64,000 bases of DNA from Hibiscus mutabilis (Eukaryota > Streptophyta > Magnoliopsida > Malvales > Malvaceae): positions 26,053,099 to 26,117,098 of the forward strand of contig CM033728.1 in assembly GCA_019671005.1 (NCBI GenBank). Reading direction: 5' to 3'. The stretch's first letter is position 1. The number at the start of each line of letters is the position of its first letter. The position numbers and the translations under genes were made by a program. A model generated the notes under the pieces. The model was not told the DNA's origin. It saw only the letters and a program-made list of their open reading frames with translations, and searched no databases. This document shows, piece by piece, positions 47,006-57,886 of this stretch.

Positions 47006-49807
47006 TGTAACACCCCTTACCTGTATCCATCACTGAATACAAGTTAGAGATGTCACATGACACTTATACATTAGTTATCACTTCAAAATTCGGTAAAATT
47101 TGGTTTCTTTAAAATATAAATAATTAACTCTTTAACTAAATTAATATTTAATCGCGTAAAATTTAAACTTAATATTTATAAGTTTAAGTCGAATCTAGAT
47201 TTAAGCAGCAACTAGGCAGTTTACTTCTAATTCACATAAATAATAGAACTGCCTAAAAACTACCTAAATTAAAAATCATTTTGATATCAAATAAAATACG
47301 ATTAAATTATCTTTTTACTAAACATTCATATCAGAGCAGCTTAAAACATTTATAATTTACATGCCAACTAATAATATCAAAAGTAACATTGAGCATGTCA
47401 TACTGATAATGATGTTTCACTTCCAAAATATATGATGCCTTCTACTGTTGCTCCTTACTCCTTATGCCTTTTACCTACGCGTGAAATGTTCACAATCTAA
47501 GTATACACTTAGTGAGGCAACATAAAATACTTTAAACAATTAAAATACAATATATATGTCATATAGGATTATGAAATCATAAAAACTGACTTGTTAAAGT
47601 CAATCAATTATTATGTAACCTGTTCATCTCAAATTTATATAGATATGTAAGACAGGTTATATCAAAACAAATCTTTATTTGAAAATTCATTTTCACTTGA
47701 ATCATTCACTACACATTCACTCTTAATTGAATTATAGCCCAATGTAAAATAAACGAGAATGCATGGTATGTGAGTCACTGTTGAGTATGCACATGTGCGA
47801 CATCAACTAATATGTTATGCCATAATAAATCAATGTATTATTGTATCACTGTATCACTATATCACTGCTGTAATTTAACAACATCACTGTGTCACTAGGT
47901 CATAGCTATAGAACATAGCGTCACTGTATCACTATATCACTATACTCCACCTCATTGGCACGCCAATTATACCAAGAATCTCAATAATTATACAATGGGC
48001 TTTTAACCAGTTCACAATTATGATCTCTTCACTTATTCAATAATATCAATAAATAAAGATATATCACTATAATATATATAAGAAAAATGGCTTGGGCAGT
48101 TTATACCCGAAAAACATTCATAATTCATTTCAAGTCATTGAAAATATACCATTCACGATTCAAAAATATTTATTTAATTCAACATTCGAGACTGACTTAT
48201 CACAAGTCTTTCTCATATCATAATAAAAATAAGTAAGAATGCACTCACCTGTTGCCTCACTAGTATATTGTACTACTACTTTCAACTTTAGTCTTGTGTT
48301 TTTCCTTTACCAACAGCCTGGCTTGTATCTCGATTTTGATCATGATTACGATCTACACAACATTTAACAACACATACCATTCAAAGTACATGTTAGTATT
48401 ATACTAACATGATACATATTAGAAATAATATTCTTAATAATTCTTTTAATACCAACTTCATAATATAATATCAATGTTAACTTCAAACTTCTAAATCTTT
48501 CAAAATAGTCCTTTTTCACAAAAACTTCAATTTCAACTCAACTTTCCACTTTAGTTGCACATTTCCCCAACTTTAGAATTTAGTCCTCAACACTTTACAA
48601 ACTTCCAATTTAGTCCAATTAACATTCCAAGACTTACAAAATCATCCTTACACTATTTCTAACTTTAGGAAAATTTTTCCATAATTTTCCCTTAATTTTC
48701 CCCTAATAACCGAATACCAAAGGTTACTTTGACCAAACTTCCCAACTTGATTCAAGCACAAATTCAACCTCCAAACATCATATTCAAGATTCTAACATCA
48801 TTTCCACTTCAAATAAAAATTTTGCAAGAGTTTCCCCTAATTTTCCAATTTCCCCAAAATTAATCTATAACATAATTCATGGAAATTTTCACTCTAACAA
48901 GCATTAAACAACATAACAACCTCATATTCAATCAATTTAATCCATAAAACCTAAAATCCAACATGCTCTTCATAAACCCTAATCTCCAATCTCAACATCT
49001 AAGCATGGAAACTATTCAGAAATTATACCAAATGAAAGAGAATTCAATGGAGATTAATTCTCTATTTCATGTTTCAACCCAAAAACTAATCGAATAAAGC
49101 TTAAAATGGAATCAAAATTTTTTTCTTACCTTGCTATGGTGTTTCGGCCAAGAGAGGATGAAGATGAGCAAATTCTAGTATTTTCTTTCTTTAATTTCTA
49201 ATGCCAAATGGCATTTATTTAACTTAATATATAAAAAATCTCCCTTAGTAGCAAAGTTACCATTTTGCCCCTTAGTTATGACAAATTAGGTGTTGAAACC
49301 TAATCTTATCACTTTTCCATAATCATTTTTAATTAAAAAGCATGGGCAAAATGACTAAAAGGCCATTAATGAACCCATGTATTCAAAAAAATGTCATTTG
49401 TGCAATATAATAAAATATTGCCTTCAATCGAATCTAAATTGATTAAAAATGATTCCAAAACAAAATATCATATCCTTCAAGTCTTCCTACAGCTCCCTTC
49501 AAAATTTCATCACATTCTAAGCTCATACGATTACCCGAAATCCATTTAAACTTTAACTGTAATTTCCCAATAATAGAAACATCGAATTGAACCAAAAATT
49601 TTATATTCGATTTACACTCTTATGTGATCTATTTATTTATAGAATAAAAATAATTATTGGGAAAATTACCATGTTGGTCCCTGAACTTTTCTCCACTTTT
49701 CACTTTGGTCACCAAACTTTAACATTTTACATTTTAGTCACATAACTAAAACTACCAACTTTTAATTCTTTGCAAATTAGTCACTAACCAGTCATTGGGG
49801 TATTACA
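47006..49807 (-). repeat. Element D 5' LTR
   Basis: On the minus strand it starts TGTAATACCCC at 49807 and ends AAGGGGTGTTACA at 47006. It matches 39527-42225 along its length. A stretch rich in TCACTGTATCACTA words (47830-47950) differs in copy number between the two LTRs. Confidence 0.93.
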
Positions 49808-49881
49808 TCCACTCTCCTCGTGCCCGGATGTATAGGTAGGTTCTATTCTTCTCGTGCTCGAATAGATAAGCAGGTTCTATA
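49808..49881 (-). repeat. Tandem array of E, right piece
   Basis: TCCACTCTCCTCGTGCCCGGATG and the following monomer continue the 38772-39526 array after element D. The first five bases are the duplicated target. Confidence 0.92.
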
Positions 49882-51139
49882 TCTGTCGAAATTTAACAAA
49901 TGCTATAATCGTGATGTATGCTCTTAGGGATGCCTAATACATGAATGCATGTCCTCTTCGTATGTTTTTTCATTTTTTTATTTTCCTTATTTTGGGGTTC
50001 TCCTTTGTGCATTTATTTGCTCATCCCAGATAGGCAACCATGCTAGATATTTATTCTTTGTATCTCTTTGCTTTAGAGAAAACATCTGAGTTTTGCACTT
50101 TTTCTCACTCAATCCAGTTATCTTGCTTTTGAGAGGACTGACTTTTATCCTTATATTCTTCAACACTCTCTTTTTCCTTTGCTCAATCTAGGGATTAGGG
50201 ATCCTAGCATTCTGATAAAAAAGCACCATTGGACCGAGTTGAACTATCATTGTGGTTGATATTTCAATGTTTAGTGACGGGCTTCCTCAAGTGGCTCGAG
50301 AACTTGAATAAAAACCTTTCAATCACAAACCCCTCATCCTATATCTGTAAAATTATTCTTGTTGTCGTGGAAGTAAAAGTAGTGAACAAGTAGTCACCCC
50401 TGTTTTGCAGTCTGCTGTCTCAAAATAATATCAAGAACCCTCAGAGTTTCATAAGAATTCTCAGTTCTTGACTACGCAGCATTTAAATTGTTCGCATGGG
50501 AATCCTCGTAGCAAAGCTTATTTCCATCCTAAATGTCTTTGAACAATATTGGAGTCTTAATCTCTTCTTATGCCCCAACATCTAATGCCCCTGGTTCAGA
50601 AATTAACCATGGAATGCATTATAGTCCCTATACTTCTTAAACCCTTTTCAAAGTAATACACAAAAATCTTTTACATGCTTCATTGATATCAATCTTATTG
50701 GTTCTTATTTCAATATAAGATACTCATATAAGTGAAGAAAAAGGCACAATCAAGGAAGGAAAAAAGGTCTCTAAAATATTTTATTGTGGCAAACAAAAGA
50801 AAGGTTATAAGACTTCTCAAGTCAAAATGCCGCGAGATGCCTTGAATGCTTCCTTTTCCAAGTAGATTTTAAAAATGACAACAATGTATGAAGATACAAA
50901 CTTCCTTTTGAGATGTAGAGTCTCCGAGAGTATCATTTGATGCATGCCTATCATGTGAACAATCTGAGTCTCCCTTTGCGAGTTTTTGACCCGGATCCAC
51001 CTTTGGTTTCAAGACGCCCTTTATGGGTTTTCATCTTGAATCCTTTTTTTCTTTTTTCTTTTTTACTTTTTTAGGTATCTAAGGTGCCCTTTACGGGTTT
51101 TCACCTTTCGATTCCTCTTCTATTTTCCACACTCTTTCT
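49882..51139 (-). other. 3' untranslated spacer of E
   Basis: About 1.26 kb between the tandem array and the end of integrase. The phrase CCCTTTA(T/C)GGGTTTTCA recurs at 51016 and 51088. I see no domain or convincing open frame. Confidence 0.5.
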
Positions 51140-51989
51140 TTAGGCATGATATTTTTTGACCGAATCTGAGTTCGCCGGATTCTCAAGCTCATCTCCATCC
51201 ATCTCAGCCAAGGTCAATGCTCATCTTGAGAAAACCTTTGTTACAAAGTAAGGCCCCTCCCAGTTAAGTGCCCATTTTCCTCGAGAATCACTATGGATTG
51301 GCAGTATTTTTTTAATACTAAATCTCCTTCTCGAAATTCGCTTGGGTGGACTTTCATTTCATGAGCTCGCATCATTCTTCTTTGATACATCTGTCCATGA
51401 CAAATGGCCTTCAACCTTTTTTCATTGATTAGGTTCAACTGGTCATATCTTACTTGAACCCATTCTGCTTCTTCTAGTTCTGCTTCCATTAGGATACGTA
51501 GAGACAAAATTTTAACCTCAATTGGCAACACAACCTCTATTCCATATATTATTGAAAATGGTGTTGCCCTTGTGGATGTTCGTACAACAGTCCTATAAGC
51601 ATAAAGGGCAAACGGTTACTTTTCATACCAATCTTCATAAGTGTCGGCCATCTTTGCAACTATCTTCGTGATATTCTTATTAGCAGCCTCTACATCCCCA
51701 TTCATCTTCGGGTGATAAGTCACTAAGTTATGATGTTTGATGTTAAACTGCTCAGAAACTCTGGTTATCATCTTGTTATTCAAATTGAAGGCATTATCCG
51801 TGATAATCCTCTTTGGTAGACCATATCGGCAAATGATCTCTTTTTCAAGAAATTGCAAATCGTAGATCTAGTGACATTCGTATATGAGGTTGCTTCCACC
51901 CATTTAGTGAAATAGTCGATGGCTACTAGAATAAATCGATGTCCGTTTGACGCTTTAGGGTGAATCTGGCCGATGACATCCATGCCCCA
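51140..51989 (-). pseudogene. Integrase core and C-terminus, element E
   Basis: On the minus strand the order is WGMDVIGQIHPKASNGHRFI and VAIDYFTKWVEA (first Asp), IITDNAFNLNN (second Asp) and YHPKMNGDVEAANKNI (Glu). The C-terminal part holds VRYDQLNLINEKRLKAICHG and EFREGDLVLKK. The end, MDGDELENPANSDSVKKYHA, stops at 51140. These are hallmark motifs of the Tat/Ogre lineage, distinct from the chromovirus integrases of A-D. Frame changes near 51850 and 51540 break it. The N-terminus continues at 57892 beyond element F. Confidence 0.9.
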
Positions 51990-53501
51990 TGTTAAGTGTT
52001 CAAAAGTACTATTTTTATTACCCTTTTTATTCATATTATTGTTAGACTTAGGCTCATATTAGTTGCATAATTAGTCATTCATGCAATAATTCATGTTTCT
52101 TTCCACCTTGAGCTTGATTACATAACTTGGTGATTTTTGTGGAAAAAGATACTGATTTGGTCTGTTTTTGTGTGTGTGCAGAATCACTTGCCTAAACAAG
52201 GCTGGAACCAGTTGCCAGGGCAGTGCATGAAGGAGATGTCGACGCAGTTGCCAGGGCAATGTATGAAGGAGATGTCGAGCTAGTTGCCAGGGCAATTTTC
52301 TATAAGGGATAAGATGATATGGTATTCGAAATTGATGACTAGATAAGCCCAAGATGACGTGGAGTAAAGTTAAATCCCAAAGGAGTTTGATTTCCATGAA
52401 AAGGTCAAAGAGAAATTAAATCCCAAAAAGATTGGAGAAGATCTAGAAGGAATTTAATAAAGAATTCTATTCTTTTAAAGTATTTAATTCCAACTTAACT
52501 TCCTTCTCAAGAAGGATTTTGACCTAGCCATCTCCTATTTAAAGGAGACCAAGCCGTCAAACTAAGGGAGAGGAAGGGAGAGATTTCGACAAGGGGAAAT
52601 CGGAGAAGAGAGAGAGAGTTGATCGCACCTCTTCATCTTCTTTATTTTTAGTTTATTCGATTCATGTTTGGGGATTATTCTTTTAATATCTTTTGAACCC
52701 AGCCATGAATTGATGTTAATTGGCTTGGGTTATTTGGGGTTTTTGGTTTTGATAAATGATTAGATTTGTTTAGGTATTGGAGTTTGCACTTTTAATTCAA
52801 GGTTTGCTCATTCTTGATTTTTATTCTTGTTTGCGAGTGAATTGGGAGAGGATCTCGTAACTTCATCTATTTATATAATATCGGGAGAGTTAGATTCAAG
52901 AAACGAATGGGCATGGTCTTTATTCAATCAATTGATGGTGGAGACTAATCCGGCTTAGGAATAAGTTTAGGATTTCAACGGCTAAGAGGAGCGCATGATT
53001 GGTTGTTGTTCACCCTTGATTCACGCAGAGATGTATTGTCAAGGCATGCACAATTAGCTAGAGTTTTGACTTAGGGATAAGAACAAACCATTGAAGAACG
53101 CTCTGTCAAACGTTGAAGTTGCTTCCCAGTCGCCCAAGCAGTTGCCCATCCAACCGTTCGATTAGTTGCCAAGGCTACCCAGCTGCGCAAGTTGTCACGG
53201 CAAACGAGTTGCCATTGCACTCTTTTACCAAGATGATCCAATCGGCTATCACTCATCAACTCATGATAACCTGGCCTATTCCCTCTCTTATTTGATTTCA
53301 TCTATTCTTTTAGTTTAGCGCTCTTAGTTTTCTCGTTAATTAGAACCTCTATTATCAATTGTGTTTTTATTTTCACAGTGCAGTAACTTAAGCAAAGTGG
53401 CCCAAACCAATCCCTGTAGAGATGATACTCGATACTCGTATCACTTTATTACTTGCGACGTGATACTTGCACCGTTTGCGTAGCACTTATGACGCGCAAC
53501 A
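51990..53501 (+). repeat. Element F 5' LTR
   Basis: It starts TGTTAAGTGTTC and ends GCGCAACA. A TATA-like stretch and transcribed leader are not certain. A 36-bp tandem unit, GTTGCCAGGGCA-GTGCATGAAGGAG, lies at 52209-52294, and a second cluster of TTGCC words at 53110-53215. Confidence 0.93.
52209..52294 (+). repeat. 36-bp repeat with TTGCC-AGG-GCAA motif, F LTR
   Basis: Two full units and one partial unit begin at about 52210, 52246 and 52282, each headed by AGTTGCCAGGGCA. The matching 3' LTR copies (56587-56675) have diverged, for example GTTGCTAGGGTAA. Confidence 0.85.
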
Positions 53502-53507
53502 AGTTTT

Positions 53508-53525
53508 TGGCGCCATTGCTGGGGA
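53508..53525 (+). promoter_or_regulatory. Primer-binding site, tRNA-Asp type (element F)
   Basis: TGGCGCCATTGCTGGGGA differs at two positions from the tRNA-Asp site used by Athila-type elements. It lies 6 bp inside the LTR end. Confidence 0.85.
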
Positions 53526-53643
53526 TTGGCAATTGGTTTTAGTTGTTTTTGTTATTGCATTCCTTTTATTATTTTTACTAACTTTTCTTTTTGTTTGTTT
53601 TATCAAAAAAATTCAGGTGCGCTACAAGTTAAGGGACATCAAC

Positions 53644-53940
53644 ATGTCAGGAAACAAAAGTTGATCTATTCGAGAGTTGATGATGGAAGATAGGAATCAA
53701 TCCACTCAAGAATTTCTTACACCCTTCGATAATTACCTATACCAACCGAGAAAAGCCCAAAGAGCCTATACCGTGGAAAACTCTTGTGCTATGTGTGGAG
53801 AACATCATGTGTTTGAAAATTATCCTCACATTTTCAGTGCATATGGATACATGGAGGACCATAGATGGAACCAACAACAAAATCCTTCATGGTATGATCA
53901 AAAAGCTCAAATTTTTTTTACCATGATAATTTTGCCGTAG
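53644..53940 (+). pseudogene. gag-like fragment 1, element F
   Basis: The likely start MSGNKS at 53644 is followed by a TGA at 53662. The frame reopens at 53677 (MMEDRNQSTQEFL). A single Cys/His box, CAMCGEHHVFENYP, resembles the C-x2-C-G-x-H knuckle of Athila-type gag proteins. The usual gag core upstream of that knuckle is absent. Confidence 0.6.
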
Positions 53941-53948
53941 CAACAGAT

Positions 53949-54623
53949 ATGTCATGGCAATATAGTCCTTTCCAAGAGCATTCCAATTCCTTGGAGGAAA
54001 CGTTGCTAGCTTCCTTGGCTAGACTTGACAGATTAATTGAAGAGATTCAAGTGCTACCAAAGTCCATGGATATGAGGATAGCTCAGTGGGATGCACCCTT
54101 GAGGGATTCAGAAGATCAATTGAGGAGATCCACATATGCCTTGGATAACATGCACCAACAATCCGTTCCTGGGGATACTGACGACCCAAGGCAAGAGGAT
54201 AAGGAGCAATGCAAAGAGAGGTCCCTAATGTGTGGGGAACAACTAGAACCTCTAAGTCAAGAGGATGCCAATGAGAGAGACTGCCCAACACATGATGAGC
54301 CTGAGCAACAAATTACCTCGACAATGATTGAGGAGCCTGAACAGAGCAATGTCGCGACAACACTCAGTGAAGCTGAGAACAACAATACTACAACAAATTC
54401 TGAGGAACCTGATGCCCAGAAGGTTACAACGTTGATGTTGAAGCAGGAATTTGTAGATTGCTCTCATCTACAGTTGCCACGGCAATTCCACGACCACATG
54501 CAAGATCAACGAGATGATAATACTTTGCCAATGGAATATGAGCAGGTAATAGTTGAACCTTTTGAATTCTTTAAAAACTCACCTCGTCCATTGCAGGTAT
54601 TCTTGAGGAATCGATTCTGGTAG
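53949..54623 (+). CDS. Acidic coiled gag-like protein of F (224 codons)
   Basis: This is the longest intact frame of F. An N-terminal stretch with regular hydrophobic spacing (SLEETLLASLARLDRLIEEI) could form a coiled coil. A Glu/Asp/Gln/Thr-rich middle follows, with repeats of EEPEQ and SEEP. A QLPRQ phrase near residue 175 is encoded by the palindromic CAGTTGCCACGGCAA. I recognise no enzyme domain. It may correspond to the spacer between gag and protease in Athila-related elements. It could equally be non-coding by chance, though 224 codons in AT-rich DNA argues against that. Confidence 0.45.
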   Translation: MSWQYSPFQEHSNSLEETLLASLARLDRLIEEIQVLPKSMDMRIAQWDAPLRDSEDQLRRSTYALDNMHQQSVPGDTDDPRQEDKEQCKERSLMCGEQLEPLSQEDANERDCPTHDEPEQQITSTMIEEPEQSNVATTLSEAENNNTTTNSEEPDAQKVTTLMLKQEFVDCSHLQLPRQFHDHMQDQRDDNTLPMEYEQVIVEPFEFFKNSPRPLQVFLRNRFW

Positions 54624-54625
54624 AT

Positions 54626-55081
54626 TTGAAGCCATCGAAATCTCTACTGATGGAGATGTTTGAGAGGCCAAAAGAAAAGGTGTTTGGATTCGTAAAGCTT
54701 TTCAAAAAATTGGCAACTGATTGCCACGACAATTGGCTAGAGCAGCAATTGCCACGACAACGAAGGCTGCATCCAACCATGATGGAGCCCGACGAGAATG
54801 AGGTAATTAAATGGTTGGATGTTGATATAATTTTTCCTAATAGTAAATTCATGCATTCAGGAATAGTAGCAAGGTGGAAGATGTGCATGGACTACAAGGG
54901 AACACAAAAGAAAGAAACATCCACCATGGTAATGCAAAGGGGAGTAGCTGTGAGCACATTGGCCCAATTCTTTTGGGACAATATTGTCACTCGATGGAGG
55001 GTGCAGATGGACTATAAGAAGTATCAGAAACGACCCTCCTCAAGTTTTCTCAGATATGCAGTAACATTAGAAGATGCATGA
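54626..55081 (+). pseudogene. Scrambled RT N-terminal fragment, element F
   Basis: Within 151 codons, RRLHPTMMEPDENEVIKWLD followed by IIFPNS resembles the fingers of Athila-type RT (RRLNP...LDAGIIYPIS). WKMCMDYK and, 45 residues later, WRVQMDYKKYQK both resemble the single WR-CIDYRKLN motif of RT, so that piece seems duplicated. The FIDD catalytic loop, RNase H and integrase are absent. The QLPRQ phrase from the TTGCC palindrome directly precedes RRLHP. No enzymatic function is possible. Confidence 0.6.
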
Positions 55082-55594
55082 AAAATGCTCTTTCTAAGAA
55101 TCTTTAATTTTTGTTTTTAATTTTTTTGGAACTTTATTTTATTTTCATTTTTTTCTTTATTTAATTTTGGAATTTTTAGGATATATTTTATTTTATTTTT
55201 CTTCATTATATTTTGTTTTCAGGTTTTCTTTTCCACAACAAGACTCACAACCACCATGCTAAGGAAATTCGCTGCTGACTACTTGCCACGACAACCGCAA
55301 CAGAGGATGCCCCAACAACTACCTCAGCAGTTGCCACGGCAATAGAAACTGGCGATACCCAGGCAACAACAATGGCTTCGGTAACTACTGATGCCCAGGC
55401 AAGTGAATCTGCCTCGGAAAATATGGATCAAATCAAAGCAATGCTATTCGCGCGGTACCAGTCACAAGCATTCAACCACTGACCGGAAAATGAATCAAGC
55501 AAACGGCACGAAGGAAACTTATCACTCGAGGTGTCGACCTCTCCGACTAACTCATTTCATTTAGTTTCTTTTAAATTTTGTTTCACTTTTACAT

Positions 55595-55634
55595 GCATTG
55601 AGGACAATGCTTCTCTCGAGTTTGGGGGGTGTTG
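55595..55634 (+). promoter_or_regulatory. Internal hairpin and polypurine-like tract, F
   Basis: GCATTG-AGGA-CAATGC (55595-55610) is followed by CGAGTTTGGGGGGTG. The arrangement copies the 3' polypurine module at 56334-56371 and may be an old 3' end or a central polypurine tract. Confidence 0.6.
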
Positions 55635-55945
55635 GTTTCTAGTTAGTTTCATGTTTAGTTGCATTCATCTTTAGCAATCACATATAGGTTTCATATGTTA
55701 CTTGCCATGACTTTAATTGGATTTGATTGCTTAAGACTTGTTGAATATCCAATGATAAATTTTTGCCACTGCACTTAATTGAAAAAACCTTTAATTTTAG
55801 GATTGCATGAAAAGAACTTAGAATTTTACTATGATGCTGAATTTTTTTTACACGGTTATGGCTTGTTGATTGAAAGAAACTTAGTGAACTTAGGTTGCTT
55901 AAAATTGGGTAAATTTAAAGTTGAAAATTAGAAGTTAATTTCTTG

Positions 55946-56081
55946 CTAGAGGTGCCCGAAACTGGCTCTAGTAGTTAATGCACATTAAATAATCACTAGA
56001 GGTGCCCGAAATTGGCTCTAGTCGACTAAAATAAAATGAGAAATTGCTTACTTTGCTAGAGGTGCCCGAAATTTGCTGTAG
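55946..56081 (+). repeat. Three CTAGAG-GTGCCCGAAA hairpin repeats, F
   Basis: Copies start at 55946, 55996 and 56056. Each is CTAGAGGTGCCCGAAA-TGG-CTCTAG, with 6-bp inverted ends; the third copy has a mismatch (CTGTAG). Confidence 0.85.
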
Positions 56082-56333
56082 TGAATATAAAAATAAATGC
56101 CCCGATAATTAAATTGATAAAAGCCTATTGTTCACATAGAATCTTGAAAATCAACTTGTACACAACTACGCACACACATTGCCACGAGCATTATAGTTTG
56201 ATTCTGGGTAATTTTTGTGCTATTCAAAAAAATTAAAAGGTGATCATACTTTGTGCCACGGTTCCAAGGTTTGAATTCAAGTTTGAAGCAGGTCTTTGAT
56301 GATTAAAGTCTTGGTAGGTAATAGTTAGTTTGC

Positions 56334-56371
56334 ATTGCTTGAGGACAAGCAATAGTTCGAGTTTGGGGGTG
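56334..56371 (+). promoter_or_regulatory. Hairpin and polypurine tract at F 3' end
   Basis: ATTGCTTG-AGGA-CAAGCAAT is a perfect 8-bp stem (56334-56353). Then comes CGAGTTTGGGGGTG, directly before the LTR start TGTTAAG at 56372. Confidence 0.85.
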
Positions 56372-57886
56372 TGTTAAGTGTTCAAAAGTACCATTTTTAT
56401 TACCCTTTTTACTCATATTATTGTTAGACTTAGGCTCATATTAGTTGCATAATTAGTCATTCATGCATTAATTCATGTTTCTTTCCACCTTGAGCTTGAT
56501 TACATAACTTGGTGATTTTTGTGGAAAAATACTGTTTTGGTGTGTTTTTGTGTGCGTGCATAATCACTTGCCTAAACAGGACTGGAACCAGTTGCCAGGG
56601 CAGTGCATGAAGGAGATGCTGACGCAGTTGCTAGGGTAATGCATGAAAGAGATGCCGAGCTAGTTGCCAAGGTAATTTTTGATAAGGGATAAGATGATAT
56701 GGTAGTCGAAATTGATGACTAGATAAGCCCAAGATGACGTGGAGAAAAGTTAAATCCCAAAGGAGTTTGATTTCCATGAAAAGGTCAAAGAGAAATTAAA
56801 TCCCGAAAAGATAGGAGAAGATGTAGAAGGAATTTGAATATAATAAAGAATTATATTCTTTTAAAGTATTTAATTCCAACTTAACTTCCTCCTCGAGAAG
56901 GATTTTGACCTAGCCATCTCCAATTTAAAGGAGACCAAGCCGTCAAACTAAGGGAGATGAAGGGAGAGATTTCGACAAGGGGAAATCGGACAAGAGAGAG
57001 AGAGCTGATTGCACCTTATCATCTTCTCTATTTTTAGTTCATTCGATTCATGTTTGTGGATTATTCTTTGTATATCTTTTGAACCCAGCCATGAATTTAT
57101 GTTAATTGGCTTGGGTTATTTGGGGTTTTTGGTTTTGATAAACGATTAGATTTGTTTAGGTATTTGAGTTTGCACTTTTAATTCAAGGTTTGCTCAGTCT
57201 TGGTTTTTATTCCTGTTTGTGAGTGAATTGGGAGAGGATCTCGTAACTTCATCTATTTATCTAATATCGGGAGAGTTAGATTCAAGAAACAAATGAGCAT
57301 GGTCTTTATTCAATCAATTGATGGTGAAGACTAATCTGGCTTAGGAATAAGTTTATAATTTCAACGGCTAAGAGGAGCGCAAGATTGGTTGTTGTTCACC
57401 CTTGATTCACGCAGGGATGTATTGTCAAGGCATGCACAATTAGCTAGAGTTTCGACTTAGGGATAAGAACAAACCATTGAAGAACGCTCTGCCGAACCTT
57501 GAAGTTGTTGCCCAGTCGCCCTGCCAGTTGCCCAGGCAATCGTTCGATTAGTTGCCAAGGAAACCCACTTGCGCAAGTTTCCACGGCAACCGAGTTGCCA
57601 TTGCATTCTTTTACCAAGACGATCCAATCGGCTATCACTCCTCAACTCATGATAACCTGGCCTATTCCCTCTCTTATTTGATTTCATCTATTCTTTTAGT
57701 TTATTGCTCTTAGTTTTCTCGTTAATTAGAACCTCTATTATCAATTGTGTTTTATTTTCACAGTGCAGTAACTTAAGCAAAGTGCCCCAAACCAATCCCT
57801 ATGGAGACGATAGTCGATACTTGTATCACTTTATTACTTGCGACGTGTATACTTGCACCGTTTGCATAGACTTATTACGCGCAACA
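56372..57886 (+). repeat. Element F 3' LTR
   Basis: It starts TGTTAAGTGTTC and ends GCGCAACA, 1515 bp. It is similar throughout to 51990-53501; the first 105 bp show about three differences by eye. TTGCC clusters lie at 56587-56675 and 57500-57600. Confidence 0.93.

Larger units (their letters stand above)
39527..49807 (-). mobile_element. Element D: Ty3/gypsy chromovirus (Tekay-like) inside E
   Basis: A complete element of 10,281 bp flanked by the 5-bp duplication TCCAC (39522-39526 and 49808-49812). On the minus strand the order is 5' LTR 49807-47006, primer-binding site, gag, protease, RT, RNase H, integrase with chromodomain, polypurine tract, 3' LTR 42225-39527. The LTRs are 2802 and 2699 bp and differ by several indels. 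All reading frames have stops or shifts. LTRs are unrelated by eye to those of A, B and C. Confidence 0.95.
55082..56360 (+). other. 3' non-coding region of element F
   Basis: About 1.28 kb without a credible frame. It holds TTGCC palindromes (55282-55342), a hairpin and purine tract (55595-55634), three CTAGAG hairpin repeats (55946-56081) and a second hairpin (56334-56353). Confidence 0.6.
51990..57886 (+). mobile_element. Element F: non-autonomous Athila-related retrotransposon
   Basis: 5897 bp flanked by the duplication CCCCA (51985-51989 and 57887-57891). It has LTRs of 1512 and 1515 bp (51990-53501 and 56372-57886), a tRNA-Asp-type primer-binding site and a polypurine tract. The 2.87-kb internal region encodes gag-like fragments and a scrap of RT but no protease, RNase H or integrase. 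It inserted in opposite orientation into the integrase gene of E. Movement would have needed proteins from a related complete element. Confidence 0.92.

Noticed and set aside
52071..52397. 108-codon minus-strand frame with LPWQL repeats
   Set aside because: It is the antisense reading of the TTGCC tandem repeats in the F LTR; the peptide repeat is a by-product of the DNA repeat.
53467..53664. 65-codon frame with a strongly hydrophobic stretch resembling a membrane segment
   Set aside because: It starts inside the F LTR and crosses the primer-binding site, so it is leader sequence; the hydrophobic run comes from T-rich DNA.
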